Shown: positions 46,997 through 59,287 of the stretch, in pieces | How positions within the stretch are numbered: position 1 is the first letter of the stretch | How the letters are laid out: each line of letters begins with the position of its first letter | Assembly (NCBI GenBank): GCA_025403435.1 | Contig: CM046348.1 | Span: 15,190,034 to 15,254,033, forward strand | Source: Artocarpus heterophyllus | Lineage: Eukaryota; Streptophyta; Magnoliopsida; Rosales; Moraceae | Reading direction: 5' to 3' | DNA: 64,000 bases | Translations under genes and position numbers: made by a program | The notes under the pieces: model-generated | Database searches by the model: none | The model's input: only the letters and a program-made list of their open reading frames with translations | What the model was told of the DNA's origin: nothing

Positions 46997-47716
46997 GTGA
47001 ATCTTGATGAACAAATCCGTTTGAAGAGCACAATTTTAGAAAGTTATCTAGAGGAGGAAATTACAATATCAAATCCTTGTGGTGGCCATAAAACGATAAA
47101 GGATGTGGTTTTGTTTGATGACGATTGTGTGAAACCTAGGGAATTTGAGCCTCTAAAGGAAATAAAACCTCCAGATAAAGAACAAGAACCCTTTGAAGTT
47201 ATGTTAGCTCAACCATTTGCTGAGTTAGGCTCTTGCTCGATCAACAATGATCTATACTTGCTAAATCAAGAGGAGTCTATCCAAAACTATGACTTTTATG
47301 AAGACCAAATCACAAATATGCTAATGGATAGCCAAAAGGAAAAGGAAGAGCAAATAGAAGGTTTATTAGGGGAATTTCTATATAAGGAGAAGCCACAAGG
47401 GTCGTTGGAGGATATAGAAGCGCATAAGACCGTTGATTTGAGCTCGTCAATGGTTCCAACATATAGAACACTAATCGATTCATGTTGGCCATGTACATCA
47501 CCATCGTCACAACTCACCACATTCAAGCTCGAGCCAATAATGAAGTTCCCATCAAAAGCACATTATTTAAAGACATGTGTTGTTGGTGCAACGTGCGAAT
47601 CACTTCTAAATCTTGCCAAGCTTGAGGGCATCTATAACCAAGACCCACATATGGTGTTGTTTGACACTTACTATGGGCGAAAGCCGCTTTTTGACAAGCG
47701 TTTCTCTGAGAGTTAG
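46997..47716 (+). CDS. Open reading frame of unknown function inside the retroelement
   Basis: 239 codons stay open although gag just upstream is broken. The frame opens at GTG, so the true start is unclear and may have been continuous with gag. The product is acidic in the middle (EPLKEIKPPDKEQEPFEV) and has a Cys-containing C-terminal part (PSKAHYLKTCVVGATCESLL). I do not recognise any protease, reverse transcriptase, integrase or envelope motif. Directly after it, GTGCTTCTTGGGAGGCAACC resembles a sequence found at a similar place in Athila-type elements. Confidence 0.5.
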   Translation: MNLDEQIRLKSTILESYLEEEITISNPCGGHKTIKDVVLFDDDCVKPREFEPLKEIKPPDKEQEPFEVMLAQPFAELGSCSINNDLYLLNQEESIQNYDFYEDQITNMLMDSQKEKEEQIEGLLGEFLYKEKPQGSLEDIEAHKTVDLSSSMVPTYRTLIDSCWPCTSPSSQLTTFKLEPIMKFPSKAHYLKTCVVGATCESLLNLAKLEGIYNQDPHMVLFDTYYGRKPLFDKRFSES

Positions 47717-49642
47717 GCTGATGACTATAAAACAAGTGCTTCTTGGGAGGCAACCTAAGCTCTCTATCCTTTTCAATTTTAGTTTTGATTATATTATTTA
47801 GTTTGTTGGTTGTTTCTTTTAGTTTTAGTCTATTTTGCAACTTAATCATTATGTAAGTTTCGTTTGTGGTATTCCAGGTTTTTAGGGGACATCAAAGTGC
47901 TCAACTTGCTAAAAAAAAATTCAAAAACTGAAACCATATCTCTAACCTGGCACAAATGATGAACCACATGGCCATACATCTAAACATGAACTTAGACAAC
48001 TTTTCCACAGTCTTTGCTTTCAATGAAGATCATGAAGAGAATGAGGACGAGGAGGAATAGGCTACCGTAACCTTCGATTTAGGGAGTACTCTTTCCTTTC
48101 TCTCTTTTGTTTTCTTTTTACATTGAAGACAATATATTGTTCAAGTTTGGGGGTGGTGTGTTGCGCTATGTTTTGTTTATGTCAATCAGTCATTATGGTT
48201 TAATTAGGTTTTAGTATAGGATTTTTTTTTCCTTTGCATTTGATAGTAATTATGATAGGAAAGTTGTGTCGTTTGAGCATTGTTTAACTTGAATCATAGG
48301 AGGCCGATGATAGGACTATGGCTTAAATTGAATGTGGCTTTTAAGGGATAATAATTGTTGTTGGTCTGTTCTTGTTTTTCTTGTGATTTGTTTGCCATGC
48401 TATGATTCTTTGAGCACTTTGAGCACTCACGCCTTGATCACCTAAGTATCCTACACTTAGAGGACTTTTTATATTGATTAAGTGATATTTTTGATCTCAA
48501 ATGAACACGAGAACCTATTTGATAACCACTCGAGGCAAAATCCTAAGCTACACAATATTAAGAATATGATTTAGGCCATTTTTGGATCGTTTGAGCCTTT
48601 CAAGCCTACCGTTGACATCATTTAATCACTAGTTATCCCGTTGAGCCTTATTATCCATTTTCTTTGTTACCCACATAATTAGCCTAGCCTTTGAATAATT
48701 TTATCCTACTTAGTCCCTCAACCTTAAACGTGACTAATTTATCTAGGAAATTATTTGAAGGTAGTTGGCATTATAGGAGGATGGGTGGAGTTTTGAAGAA
48801 CTTATTGAGGAAATATGTTTTCCTATCATTCATTTATGGGTGAAGTTTTGAGTATTGTTATCAAGGGATTATATATTCATGTTTATTCATTGTCAAAAAA
48901 AAAAGAAAAAAAAGAAAAGAAAACAAAAAAAAAAGAGAAAAGCAAAAAAAAAAAAGAAAAGAAGAAAAGCAAAACAAAAAAAAAAAGAAAAAGAAAAAAA
49001 AAAAAAAAAAGAAAAAGAAAAAAAATAATACACACATCAAATAAATGTGAATGACAAAGAGAGTGCAACATAAGTTTGGGGGTGTACTTAAAAAAAATGA
49101 TATTCTCATGAGGTCCTAAGACAAATTGTGTATTTATGGGTGAATTTTGAGCCATATTATATCCTTTATCTTACCTTTTTACCTTAGCCATCATTACAAG
49201 CCGAATAAAAGTCCTAATGATTTTTGATGTTGCGATAGTCTACATTAGTGGAGAGTAGGTTTGAAAAATAGGCCTATGGAGTTCATAAATTTCACTAATC
49301 TAGAGATCTTTCATAATATGCTTGTTGACATAAACTAATCCGAGTGTAGGTACGTAAGTGCTAGAGGCATCACACACACACACACACACTCAAGGAATTA
49401 TGAGTATGGTGAACTTGAGATTTAAGTTGATTTTTTTTTACATGATCACAATGGTTAGAATCTCCTTTGAGTTATAAACTTTATGCAATCTTTGAGGCTA
49501 GGTATAATAAAAAATTAAATTGATGCTCAAACTATGTCATGTGTTAGTGTTAGTCCCGTCTTTTTTGTCTTGTTCTTTGTTTTTTTTTTTTCGTTTGTGT
49601 CTTTTACTCGAGGACAAGTAAAATCTTAAATTTAGGGGTATT
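47717..49642 (+). other. 3' internal region of the Athila/Tat-like element
   Basis: Mostly non-coding. Two polypurine-tract-like motifs, AAGTTTGGGGGTGGTGTG (48143-48160) and AAGTTTGGGGGTGTAC (49072-49087), precede the expected tract at 49626-49642 next to the 3' LTR. A short acidic frame ending EENEDEEE stops near 48060. An almost pure A/G tract covers 48894-49026. Confidence 0.6.
48894..49026. repeat. Low-complexity A/G tract
   Basis: About 130 bases of A-runs broken by single G and rare C. It explains the lysine-rich and phenylalanine-rich open frames on the two strands. Confidence 0.95.
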
Positions 49643-51051
49643 TGATAAGTTAGTTTCAGGCTAATTGGTTAGATGATTTTTACTTAATATTTTTGTTAGT
49701 TTTGAGCAATTTATAAAAATTTGACAGTGTTTTATGCTTTTTTGTAGGTTTTGAGGAAAAAGATGAATATTGGCAAAGTGCGGGATAAAACGAATCGAAA
49801 ATAAGCACAAGTAGACACGAGGACAAAATGGAGCTTAGACGCCAGCTTCTAGGAGCCTAGGCGCTCTTAAAGATGAATTTTCATGCAAAAAGACCCGAGA
49901 GCATAGCGTCTAGGCGCCATAATTTAGATGCCTAGGCGCCATCATATGAAAAGAGGCCAACCATCAGTAGCGCCTAGGCGCTACAATCCTGGCGCCTAGG
50001 TGCTACTTTGAAGCCTAAGCGCCACAAACAGGGCGCCAAGGCGCCATTTCGGAAAAGAAGCCACGGGCAAGTATAGCACCTAGGCGCTACAATCTTGGCA
50101 CCTAGGCGCCAAAAAATTGAGCCTAAGTGCCATTGCGATTCAAATTCAAATTTTAGTGTAATTTCATTCCAAAATTGCCATTTCAAACCCCAGCCTATAA
50201 ATAGAACATTATAGAAGGTTAGAGCACGAATTTTAACAAGGAAAAACTATAGACAAGAGGAGATAACTCACTGTTTTGGAAAAGAAGAATGGTACAACTC
50301 GGAGACAGAAATCATCTTCGTATCCAAACACAGTTCTTTTCCTTTCACTCATCATGTTTAAGATATTATTTAGGATTTTTTTTGTTTCATTAGGAACTAA
50401 TTTCCTTTTTTCTAGGGCTACGATGTAGCCAGATTATGAATGTTCACATTTATTTAATTTAATGCAATTCGATGTTTATTCATTATCTATGTTGAGTGTT
50501 TAATCTAATCTTAATGCTTGTAAAAGTTTGCGCACCTTTTGCATGATTTGTGATTTAATTTGAGGCTGAAAAGCGATAACTAAATTAGACCATGATTAAT
50601 GCCATGAGATCATCATAGGATAGAGATATCTATGAGACTTGTGTAATACTATGAATTTCTTGTTTTAAATGAATCTTGGTAAGTTTAGAGTTTCCACAGA
50701 GATGTAGAAAATTTGCTAACTGGGATAAATTATTAATGCTTGAGAAAGACTAATGACTACTTAAGAGAAATTCGTTATTAGCATAGGAGTAAACATCAGT
50801 TGATTGAATTAGATAATTTGAATAGGATTAATTTAGGTGAAATCGGATGCCTAGTCTTTTATTTTTTTAGGTTTTCATTTATATTTTTTTTGTTTTGTTA
50901 TGTTTCTATTTTATATTTGATTATTCAAATAATTTTAGAGTTAACTAATTTCGGTATTTAGCTAGATTAACGCAATCCTCGTAGAAACGATACTCTACTC
51001 ACTCTTTATTACTTGTCTACGATTCTGTGCATTTGTAGATTTTTCGCAACA
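49643..51051 (+). repeat. 3' LTR of the Athila/Tat-like element
   Basis: 1409 bases, closely similar to 45023-46383. Its palindrome array at about 49840-50130 is longer than that of the 5' LTR by roughly two units. TATAAATAG lies at 50196-50204. Confidence 0.93.
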
Positions 51052-51056
51052 AGCAT

Positions 51057-52347
51057 ACATCATATGCAATATATATGTGATCTCGTACCCTCCGAAGAAA
51101 AAAAAAAAAACATGGTCTATTTTTTTCTCTTAGAAAAATGAAAATTATTGGTGTCATATCTCCCGACGTCTTTCTCATTACTTTAGAAGTCTTATGATTC
51201 ACTAATGGAACGGAAATAACCTGAGTTGATTTTAATCAAAAGATGGATCCAGTTTTCATCCTTACTACTACACACTCAACGCTTCAAATAACACATTGGG
51301 TAAACAACGATCCTAAAAGTGGGGTATAAAGTATCAAACCATAAATGCATTTTGGGAGGACAAAAAAAAGACATTTTTACTGATACACCTATCCCTTGGT
51401 GGTAAATACATATGATCTCATAATTAGGATTGCTTTTAGTAAAACAACAAAAGCTGCCATGCAAGATACAGCAACCCCAAATACATAAAAAGTGCCAAAA
51501 CGGCCAGGATTTTACGCGCAAAAACCACCAAGAAAGTTTTTTTTTGGGACCCACCTGGTAGGGCCCAGCCCCTGTGAGAGAAAGCGGGTTGTAGCCCGCT
51601 CAGACTATATAGCACTGCTCAAAACCACCACACCACAACCGTTATGATTCCTGAAAATAGCCCCCCAAACAAGGAGGAGAGTGGAAAATCCACATGACTC
51701 AAATTCACTAGCCCAGTGAATAAGAATAAAGGGCTTAATTTTGTGTACTTTTTTAGGGCCATTAAGAAGAGAGGAATGTCAAATTGTCTGTGTGAATCTT
51801 TGGGCTATTTGGGACGGCAGAAACAGGTTGGTTTAAAAATTATATGTATGAATGTATTTGTGTGTCACTCGTGGAAAGTACATATTTGACATGCTTAACC
51901 TACTACGAGCTAGAACTCAAGATGATATATAGAACAACAGTTAAATTCAGTGTATGAAACTATATAAATGTGGCCATTAATATTGTAGGTAATATTTTGT
52001 CATTTGGGATACAAAAGATTGGAGATTTTATAAGTAGATTGTCCATTATTATATAATCATTGTGCAAAAATAAGCCAAAACTACAAAAATTGCATAATGG
52101 TACATTAGAGTGAAAGGATACTTGCTATAAAAAAATCTAAAATTAAAAAATATAAAATATAAAAAAAAACCATCTCTTACCTCACCAGACATCACACTCT
52201 GTTTTCTTACTCTGTTTGGAGGAAGTAGAGAAAATCATGGAGATATAGAAGGAAGAGATCAACGAACTTATATGTAACATATTTATAACTATATTCAAGG
52301 CTATTTGGATAGCTTATCGCCATGGACTAACTCTTCTTTAGTGCAAT
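51057..52347. other. Intergenic region
   Basis: No supportable gene. A small perfect hairpin, AGCGGG-TTGTAG-CCCGCT, lies at 51583-51600. The rest is AT-rich. Confidence 0.3.
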
Positions 52348-54480
52348 CATGCAGCCTTAGTACACTGATGAGTACTATGTAAGCCTAATTCACACAAACA
52401 CAAGGGCTAGCAAAATAATGTGAGAAGGGGATTCAAGAAGGGAATGAACAATGACTTATATTAATGAAAGAAATCTGTACAAAGCTCTCAAACTAAAAAT
52501 TCTAGATGATTTACAAATGAGGGGGTGAGTCTATTTTATAGGCTGAGACCCCCAACTATAAAAGACTTTGATTGGGCCCCTTGTAGTCGCCTACATGTGA
52601 GGTGTGTTGTCTTGGTCGACAGGTAGCCTCCCATGTGTGTGGCATGCAGTCTTGGTTGGTAGGCAACCACTTATTGTGACTTTGACTAAAGCAATGTGAA
52701 CACACTTGCAGCCGACATTCTGTATGAGGTGCCCACCTAGCTTAACTGCACTTTGTACACTACTTTAACTCAGACAAACATAGAGACTTGTCTAAACTAC
52801 TTAGGTTTCCACGAACCCTACATTACACATGAAATGACAGAAATGCACTTGGTTGGAATTAGCCTCGAAATGCCTAAGTTCTAAGGCTGAAACCTCCATG
52901 TTGGTGGTCGGATTAGGTAAGAGATGACATTCTCCCCCATTTAATCTTGTGACGTCCTCGTCGTGTTCGATTTGAGATTCCCAACTTGCCTCGATGTCCA
53001 GTAGCCCTTTCCATTTGATGAAGTATTCTCAATATCTTAGCATGCCCCTTCGTCAGATAACCCTGTCATGAGTACTTCTTTGATCTCTTTGTCGAATGAA
53101 GTCACAACTGCTGTAGGTGCCCTTTCTGAGATTCGTTGTAAGGGTTCTTCTAGGTCTTCATTGTACGGCTTTGGGGAACTCACATGGAAAACTGGATGAA
53201 TCTTTAAATTTGGTGGTAATTATAGCTTATAGGAAACTTTTCCGACTCTCTTAATTATCGGAAAGGACCTTCATACTTTTGTACTAAGCCCTTATACACC
53301 TTCCTTAAGGTCTTGAACTGTTTATTGCAAGAGTTTCACAAGTACAAGGTCTCCCTCGTAGAACTCCACATGCCTCCACTTCTTGTCTGCCAATTTCTTT
53401 ATCCACTTTACGGTCTTGTAAAGTGCAGCCCGATCTAACACTACTTGTTTGTGCCAAGACTTTATAAATTTGAATGTTGTTAGGCTCTTCCTTTTATAGC
53501 GAGATGCGAGAGAAAGGGTGTCGTAGGCTATTGTCCCTTGATAATTTCAAAGGGACTTTTGTTGGTGGCCACGCTTCTTTACAGATTGTAAGAAAATTAT
53601 GCCACGTCCAATAGATTGGCCCAATTACACTGGTTGGCACTCATATAATGCAACAAGTATAGCTCTAAAAGAGTGTTGATGTGCTTCATCTAACCATTGG
53701 CTTGGGGATAGAAACTTATAGAAAAGTTCAAGTCTGACCCCAGGATCTTGAACAACTCTATCCAAAATCTTCCAATGAAGTGGGGATCATGGTCACTGAC
53801 GATGCTTACGGGAATGCCCCATAGTTTGACCACATTGCGAAGGAAAAGTCTAGCTACTTCCTTCATGGTACAATCAAGTGGTGCTGCAATGAATCTTGCA
53901 TATTTGTTGAACCTGTCCACCACAACCATGATGCTACCAAAACCTTTGGACTTTGGTAGGCATGTGATAAAGTCCATTGAAACACTCTCCCATGATCTCT
54001 CTGGTATGGACAAACTAGTAATCCACCTAGTTGCTGTTGTAGAACCTTGTCTTGCTGGCGTACATGTCTTCAACCCCATCTTACATCTTGGCCCAATAGT
54101 AAGTGGACTTTAAAAGAGCAAATGTACATTGCATACCTAGGTGGCCCATCCACAAGGAGTCATGGCACTCCTTGATGAGTTCTTTCTGCAAATTGCCCTG
54201 CTCTGGAACATAGACGCGGTTCCCCTTGGAGTAAAGAAATCCGTCTGAAAGCCAGAACAGTCGAGTCTTGCCTTCATTCACCATGGCAATGATACTCTAG
54301 GTAAGTAGTTCTTGTTGTGGCCCCTCTTTGATCCTTTCCATCAGTGGGTTGGTGACTTAACTAATGCTCGTAAACTTCGCCTTTCAGTTTAGTGCATCTG
54401 CGACTACATTAATCCTTCCTAGCTTATATTCCATGACATAGTCAAACTCAGCCTAAGTAGCTTGTCCATTCAAATAGGCT
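52348..54480 (-). mobile_element. Truncated Ty3/Gypsy element: pol 3' half plus 3' LTR
   Basis: On the minus strand, RNase H remains begin near 54480 (EFDYVMEYK..GR.NVVADAL). The integrase zinc region (54081-54284) and DDE core (53690-54079) follow, then decayed chromodomain-type sequence to about 52946. A polypurine tract AAATGGGGGAGAA (52930-52945) precedes the LTR starting TGTCATCTC at 52929. The LTR has a minus-strand TATAAAAT box near 52533. Stops and frameshifts are frequent. It is distinct in sequence from the element at 7749-14276. The outer end of the LTR, near 52348, is a guess. Confidence 0.8.
53690..54284 (-). pseudogene. Integrase fragment of the truncated Gypsy element
   Basis: The zinc-binding part reads KECHDSLWMGHLG, and the core reads VSMDFITCLPKSKGFGSIMV, with SDHDPHFIGRFW around the second catalytic Asp and PQANG near the end. 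A stop follows PQANG, so the catalytic Glu region is out of the open frame. Confidence 0.8.
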
Positions 54481-54863
54481 CAAAAGCAACTTTGGGTTGA
54501 ACAAGCTAAAAACAACTTATTTGAAGCCATTCCAAATAGGGCCTCAATATTATTCAAATAACATGTTATAGATGAAATTTCAACTATAATTGAGCCTCAT
54601 ATAAGCTCTAACCTGCTTTTAATAATGAGATTGTATTTAATATGTATAAAGGATATTGAAAGTATTATGTTTAGAAAAATTCTTTTTATCCTTCTGGGGT
54701 TATAACCCCATCTACTTACAAAACTATGGGCCCTATTTTAAATAGAATTGCTTGTTTGTTTAAAGCAAATTCTCCAATTTTTTAAAAGGACAAAATTTTC
54801 AAAATTTTCATGCTTCTTTGATTATTTTTTAATATTTTTGTCAAACTAAAAGTAATTGATACC

Positions 54864-55812
54864 ATAAAACACAATTTCAAACTTTTAGAGAGAGAGGGGA
54901 TGAGAAAAAGAAAGGCAGAGAGAGATAGAGTGCTAGGGCTGGCGCGTTGCCAGACTACTGGCCTTCTATCTTATTCCAAAGGCGGGGGTTCGTGTCGCTA
55001 GGGGAGTGGAACTTGGCTTAGGTCGGAGGACAGGCATGGAGCTAAGAGAGGGAAGATCTTCACTACTGATCTAGGTTCGGGACCAGGGATAAAGGAGTCG
55101 TTGTCGTTCGCAGCGGTTGTGGAAGGTTTAGATCTCCTCTAGGATTGGGCTAGGTCGGGCGATTGAGGGAGAAGACTTGGTAGCTTAGGTTTGCTATAGG
55201 TTGGTGGGCTTGGCTGTCGCCCACCTAAAGCTGGCGTTGAGGGGCTTACCTATGGCTGGGGTTGGGTTCTCGCCGTCGGGTGAAGGTATGGGTGGGTGGC
55301 AGAAGTTGGGTGGCTGATGCTTTGGGATGGCTAGCATTGAAGGACCTCAAATTTGTGGATCGTGATGGAGGCTACGATTTGGATTTGTGTTTTTATATTG
55401 TTTTTATACTTTGGGTTTGTGGTTTCCCCACCACCCTTTGGGTGGTGTTTATTTTATTATTATTTTTTGTTGTAGGCTGGGTTAAGCTTAGAGGATGGTA
55501 TCCCTATGTCTCTTAGTTTGTTGGGTGGTGTCCTCTTAGTTTATTGGGTGGTGTCGTGAGTCAAGATTAAGTTAAGGTGTAGCTGTTTTATATGGTCATT
55601 GGGACCACTATTACTAGGAGTATAGCTCCGTCTAGAGGTAGGAATTCGTTTAGCTCTATCAATCGGATCATGAATTCCCTTATAGGTTTACTTAGTCTGT
55701 TTGTAGACTCTGTTCTTAGTCCTTGGACCTTTCACTGTACCTTAGCCTTTTTTGACTCTTTTTAATAAATTGTTTTTCCATCGGTTGAAGTCCTTATCTA
55801 CCAAAAAAAAAG
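54864..55812 (+). mobile_element. A-tailed retroposon, copy 2 (complete ends)
   Basis: 949 bases lie between perfect 13 bp direct repeats AGTAATTGATACC (54851-54863 and 55813-55825). The 5' part is GA-rich, the middle is GC-richer, and the 3' end is TTAATAAATTGTTTTTCCAT.. followed by an A-run (55803-55811). Long target repeats and an A-tail indicate target-primed retroposition by LINE machinery. The 84-codon frame at 55262-55516 shares residues with copy 1 but shows no known domain. No reverse transcriptase is present. Confidence 0.8.
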
Positions 55813-55825
55813 AGTAATTGATACC

Positions 55826-57015
55826 GACATATTTCTCATTGAAATTAGGCTAAAACCCACCATATAGAAATCGCTCTGTCAACTAGTTATTAATTTTAAT
55901 AAGCCTGCGAGGCTGCGTATCATCGACATGTAAATTAAATTGTATATATTTAAAAAATTTAGTTATTTATTTGTACTACATTGACGTAAAAATTAAACAA
56001 ATTTTCTGTTTGAATTTCTGTAATTTACCCAACATCCAGGAGAAAGACTGTCGGCCCACGCGCGTTAAAATTGCAATACGGGACCCACGACAAGTACTGT
56101 GGAGGTTGATTGTCTTGCCACTCTGTAACCTGAGAATTATTTATTTATTAACGACATCTTTTAACAAAAACAAAGCTACATCTCTTGAAAGCAAAATCCC
56201 ACTCTTTAATCAGTATCTCGGTACCTAATCAACTCCAATTTCTTCTCCATCTTTGCCCCCTCGCTTCATTGTTTTTCAGATCACCGACTTTTCCTAATAT
56301 TACATTTTAACCCCCCAAAAGAAAAAAATCATTACTTGTGAACTCTGTTTCTAATCTCTCTTTTGTTTCTGAATCTGCTTTGAATCATCTTCTTCTGAGT
56401 AAGCATTTCTGCTCCTTTTTCTTTTTCTGTTTCTGGGTAATTTGTTTTTTCGTCAAACCCATTTGTCGGAGTCTCAAAACAACTCTTTAAGGCAATTATC
56501 TGAATATTAAAATCTTCATTGTTTTGTGTTTTTCTTGGACAGTTTAGATCCGATCAGTTTGAAAAAAGAAAAAAATGCCGCCTTCTTTTTGGCGTGTGAA
56601 AGATAAGTTATCTTTACTTGCAAGGAATTTGCCCTTTTTTTCAACACATTAACCAGTTTTCAGCTTGTTTTCCTTGACTGTGTGCCAAAAGTTGAAGTTT
56701 TGCTCAACCCTTTTTCTTTCTTGCCTTTCGAGGGGACCAAATTTCTTTAATTTATTCATTCATTCATTTTTTACTTGGAACCCATGTTTTCATTTTGGCA
56801 AGAAAAGGGATCGATAGAGTGTAAATCGTGTGTTTATCGCGAAGGTACTCTTAGGCTCTGCTAGGAAACCTCCTTGTTTGCTCATAGACTTTTTTTTTTG
56901 TTTTCAGAAGATTGGTGGGTTTTGCTTCGCTTTTATGCTATTTTCGTTTTCTCAGCTGATTCACAGAGAGAGAGAGAGAGAGAGAGAGGGGACAAGAACT
57001 CACTTGTGAAGGACT
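55826..57015 (+). promoter_or_regulatory. Promoter, 5' leader and leader intron of the GT14 gene
   Basis: The sequence becomes pyrimidine-rich from about 56225, as in a plant leader. A likely leader intron runs from 56399 (CTGA|GTAAGC) to 56907 (TTTTCAG). A GA repeat of 22-24 bases lies at 56965-56988, in the leader just before the ATG at 57016. No TATA box was identified with confidence. Confidence 0.5.
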
Positions 57016-59287
57016 ATGAGGAAATATGTGAATTCCCACTCAGGAAGGGCGTTTGGTGATAGGATATGGATTCTTCCATTCTTTGCTAGCTTACTCATAT
57101 TCATTACATTGTTTTTGACGGCCCTATTTGGGCTGTTTACCTCTCCAAGCGGTGGAGAGCAATTGCCATTTGACATTATTTCGTTTGCAAAGTCAGAGGA
57201 CTCAAGTGGGTATTTTGTTGAATCGGATTTGAAAAGATCATTGGAAAGGAATGGGGATTCAGAAGTGGGGTTACCTAGATTGGCATATCTTATTTCGGGG
57301 ACAAAGGGTGATAGTCATAGAATGACGAGAACCTTGCAGGCTGTATATCATCCTAGAAATCAGTACGTACTGCATTTGGATCTTGAGGCTCCGCCTCGTG
57401 AAAGGTTGGAATTGGCGGCTTCAGTGAAGGCTGATCCGACATTCCGTGAAGTAGACAATGTGCGAGTCATGGCTCAGTCGAACTTAGTAACTTATAAAGG
57501 TCCTACTATGATTGCATGTACCCTTCAAGCGATTTCTATTCTGTTGAAGGAGAGCTCGGAATGGGACTGGCTTATAAACCTCAGTGCATCAGATTATCCT
57601 CTGGTGACACAAGACGGTTAGTATCAAATTCTGCGCTTCTTCTTAGTTTTTATACTAATACACTCAAGGTTTTTGATGCATGTAAACTTTGCCATCTTTA
57701 TTTTGAGAGAGCTTGACACATGTTTGACAAAACAGTGAACTTTACGAATTGGCATAGATGAAGCACTGTTCATGATCATTGCATATACAATCGGCATTGA
57801 TGTTTTAGAAAGCCAAAAGTTGTGATTAAGATTCAAGTCTTGTTAATTGGTGTAAAATCAGTTCATACTTGAGCTTGTTTTGTTGGATATTTCCAAAACA
57901 ACCATTTGTTGTGCCAGTTTAGTATTGTCATGCAGAGATTGGAGAAGTACATATTGTGTAGGATGTAGCTTCGTCCCTGAGAAGTAGAACTAGGTCAGCA
58001 GAGTGGATCCTAGTTTGAGCAATGTCAAGGACTTCTATTGGTTAGGTCTTCCTCTGATAGTCCGATAACAACGTATTAATGTTGTGCTTGCATTTAATTT
58101 TCGCTAATGCAAGTAGTCCTATTTGAGCTCTTATTTATTTCTGTCATATTCTTTACTCAGAATAGAACATTAGAACAACTGGTGCAGAAACATCACTGAG
58201 TTTTCCTAATTAAATTGAAGCAACACCAAGATACGCTGTACCATAATATATATGCGTGCAGGGATATCTCTTTCTAGTTTTAAGCATCACCGAGAAGTTT
58301 GAGAAATAAGCAAATATTTTTTATGTTCTCGAGTGACTTCGGATTTAAATTTGATCTATTTCCTCATTGTTCAGATTTGCTGCACGTTTTCTCCAATTTG
58401 TCCAGAAATCTCAACTTCGTTGAACATTTGCAGATTACTGGGTGGAAACTGTAAGTGAAATGCTTGAGCAGTTTGCAAGTCCCTAATAGGCTTTTATCTA
58501 CTTATTCTTTCTCTTTACTAATTATTTGTTACCTTTTATTCCATATCTATTTCCTTTCCAGGAACCAAAGAGCCAAACCAATCATAATTGATCCCGGCCT
58601 TTACTTATCTAAAAAGTCCGACATTGCATGGACCACCCAACGCCGCTCTCTTCCCACATCATTTAAGTTATTTACAGGTAATTGCACTTCCATATACACA
58701 TTCTAATGAATGTGTTGCCATTGTTAGACCAAATCTATAGTTTAATGAATATATTTTCCCTTGTTCTTTTTTGTGCAGGTTCAGCATGGGTAATGCTAAC
58801 ACGACAGTTTGTTGAATACTGTATATGGGGATGGGATAACCTGCCAAGGACTATTCTCATGTATTACACAAACTTTATATCCTCTCCTGAAGGTTATTTC
58901 CAAACAGTGATTTGCAACACCGAGGAATTTCGGCACACCGCAATAAGCCATGATCTCCACTTCATTGCTTGGGACACTCCTCCAAAGCAGCATCCCATCT
59001 CCTTGACAATGAAGGACTTTGACAACATGGTCAAAAGCAAAGCCCCCTTTGCCAGAAAGTTTGCGAAGAATGATCCTGTCTTGGACAAAATCGACAAGGA
59101 GCTTCTTGGCAGAACAAGCCGTTTTGCTCCTGGGGCGTGGTGTGTTGGGAGCTCTGAGAATGGGGCCGACCCGTGTTCCGTCCGGGGCAACGATTCAGTT
59201 TTCAATCCTGGTCCCGGTGCTGAGAGGTTGCAAGAGCTGTTTCAGACTCTCTCGTCCGAAGATTTTCTTAAAAAGCAATGCGCATGA
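57016..59287 (+). CDS. GT14 glycosyltransferase, beta-glucuronosyltransferase (GlcAT14)-like
   Basis: Four exons, 57016-57616, 58375-58450, 58562-58677 and 58779-59287, total 1302 nt and encode 433 residues. This is the usual length for plant GT14 (Branch/core-2 I-branching domain) proteins. A single membrane anchor near residues 18-41 (WILPFFASLLIFITLFLTAL) indicates a type II Golgi protein. The domain starts with LAYLISGTKGD and includes VLHLDLEAPPRER, NLVTYKGPTM, NLSASDYPLVTQDD, KPIIIDPGLYLSKKSD and WGWDNLPRT. Characterised Arabidopsis members add glucuronic acid to beta-1,6-galactan of arabinogalactan proteins. This activity is likely here but rests on family membership. All splice junctions keep frame and no lesion was seen. 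Confidence 0.93.

Larger units (their letters stand above)
45023..51051 (+). mobile_element. Athila/Tat-like LTR retrotransposon lacking pol
   Basis: A 6029-base element has LTRs of 1361 and 1409 bases that start TGATAAGTTAG and end CAACA. The perfect 5 bp target duplication AGCAT lies at 45018-45022 and 51052-51056. A primer-binding site of the Asp-tRNA type follows the left LTR. The interior has a decayed Athila-like gag piece, one long open frame of unknown role and AT-rich filler. No reverse transcriptase, RNase H or integrase is visible in its 3.3 kb interior. It would have needed enzymes in trans. Confidence 0.93.

Noticed and set aside
48815..49109. Lys-rich (+) and Phe-rich (-) open frames
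   Set aside because: They are translations of the A/G low-complexity tract at 48894-49026 and have no protein-like composition.
51583..51600. Perfect 6 bp hairpin AGCGGG-TTGTAG-CCCGCT
   Set aside because: Too short and isolated to support a microRNA precursor or other structured RNA.
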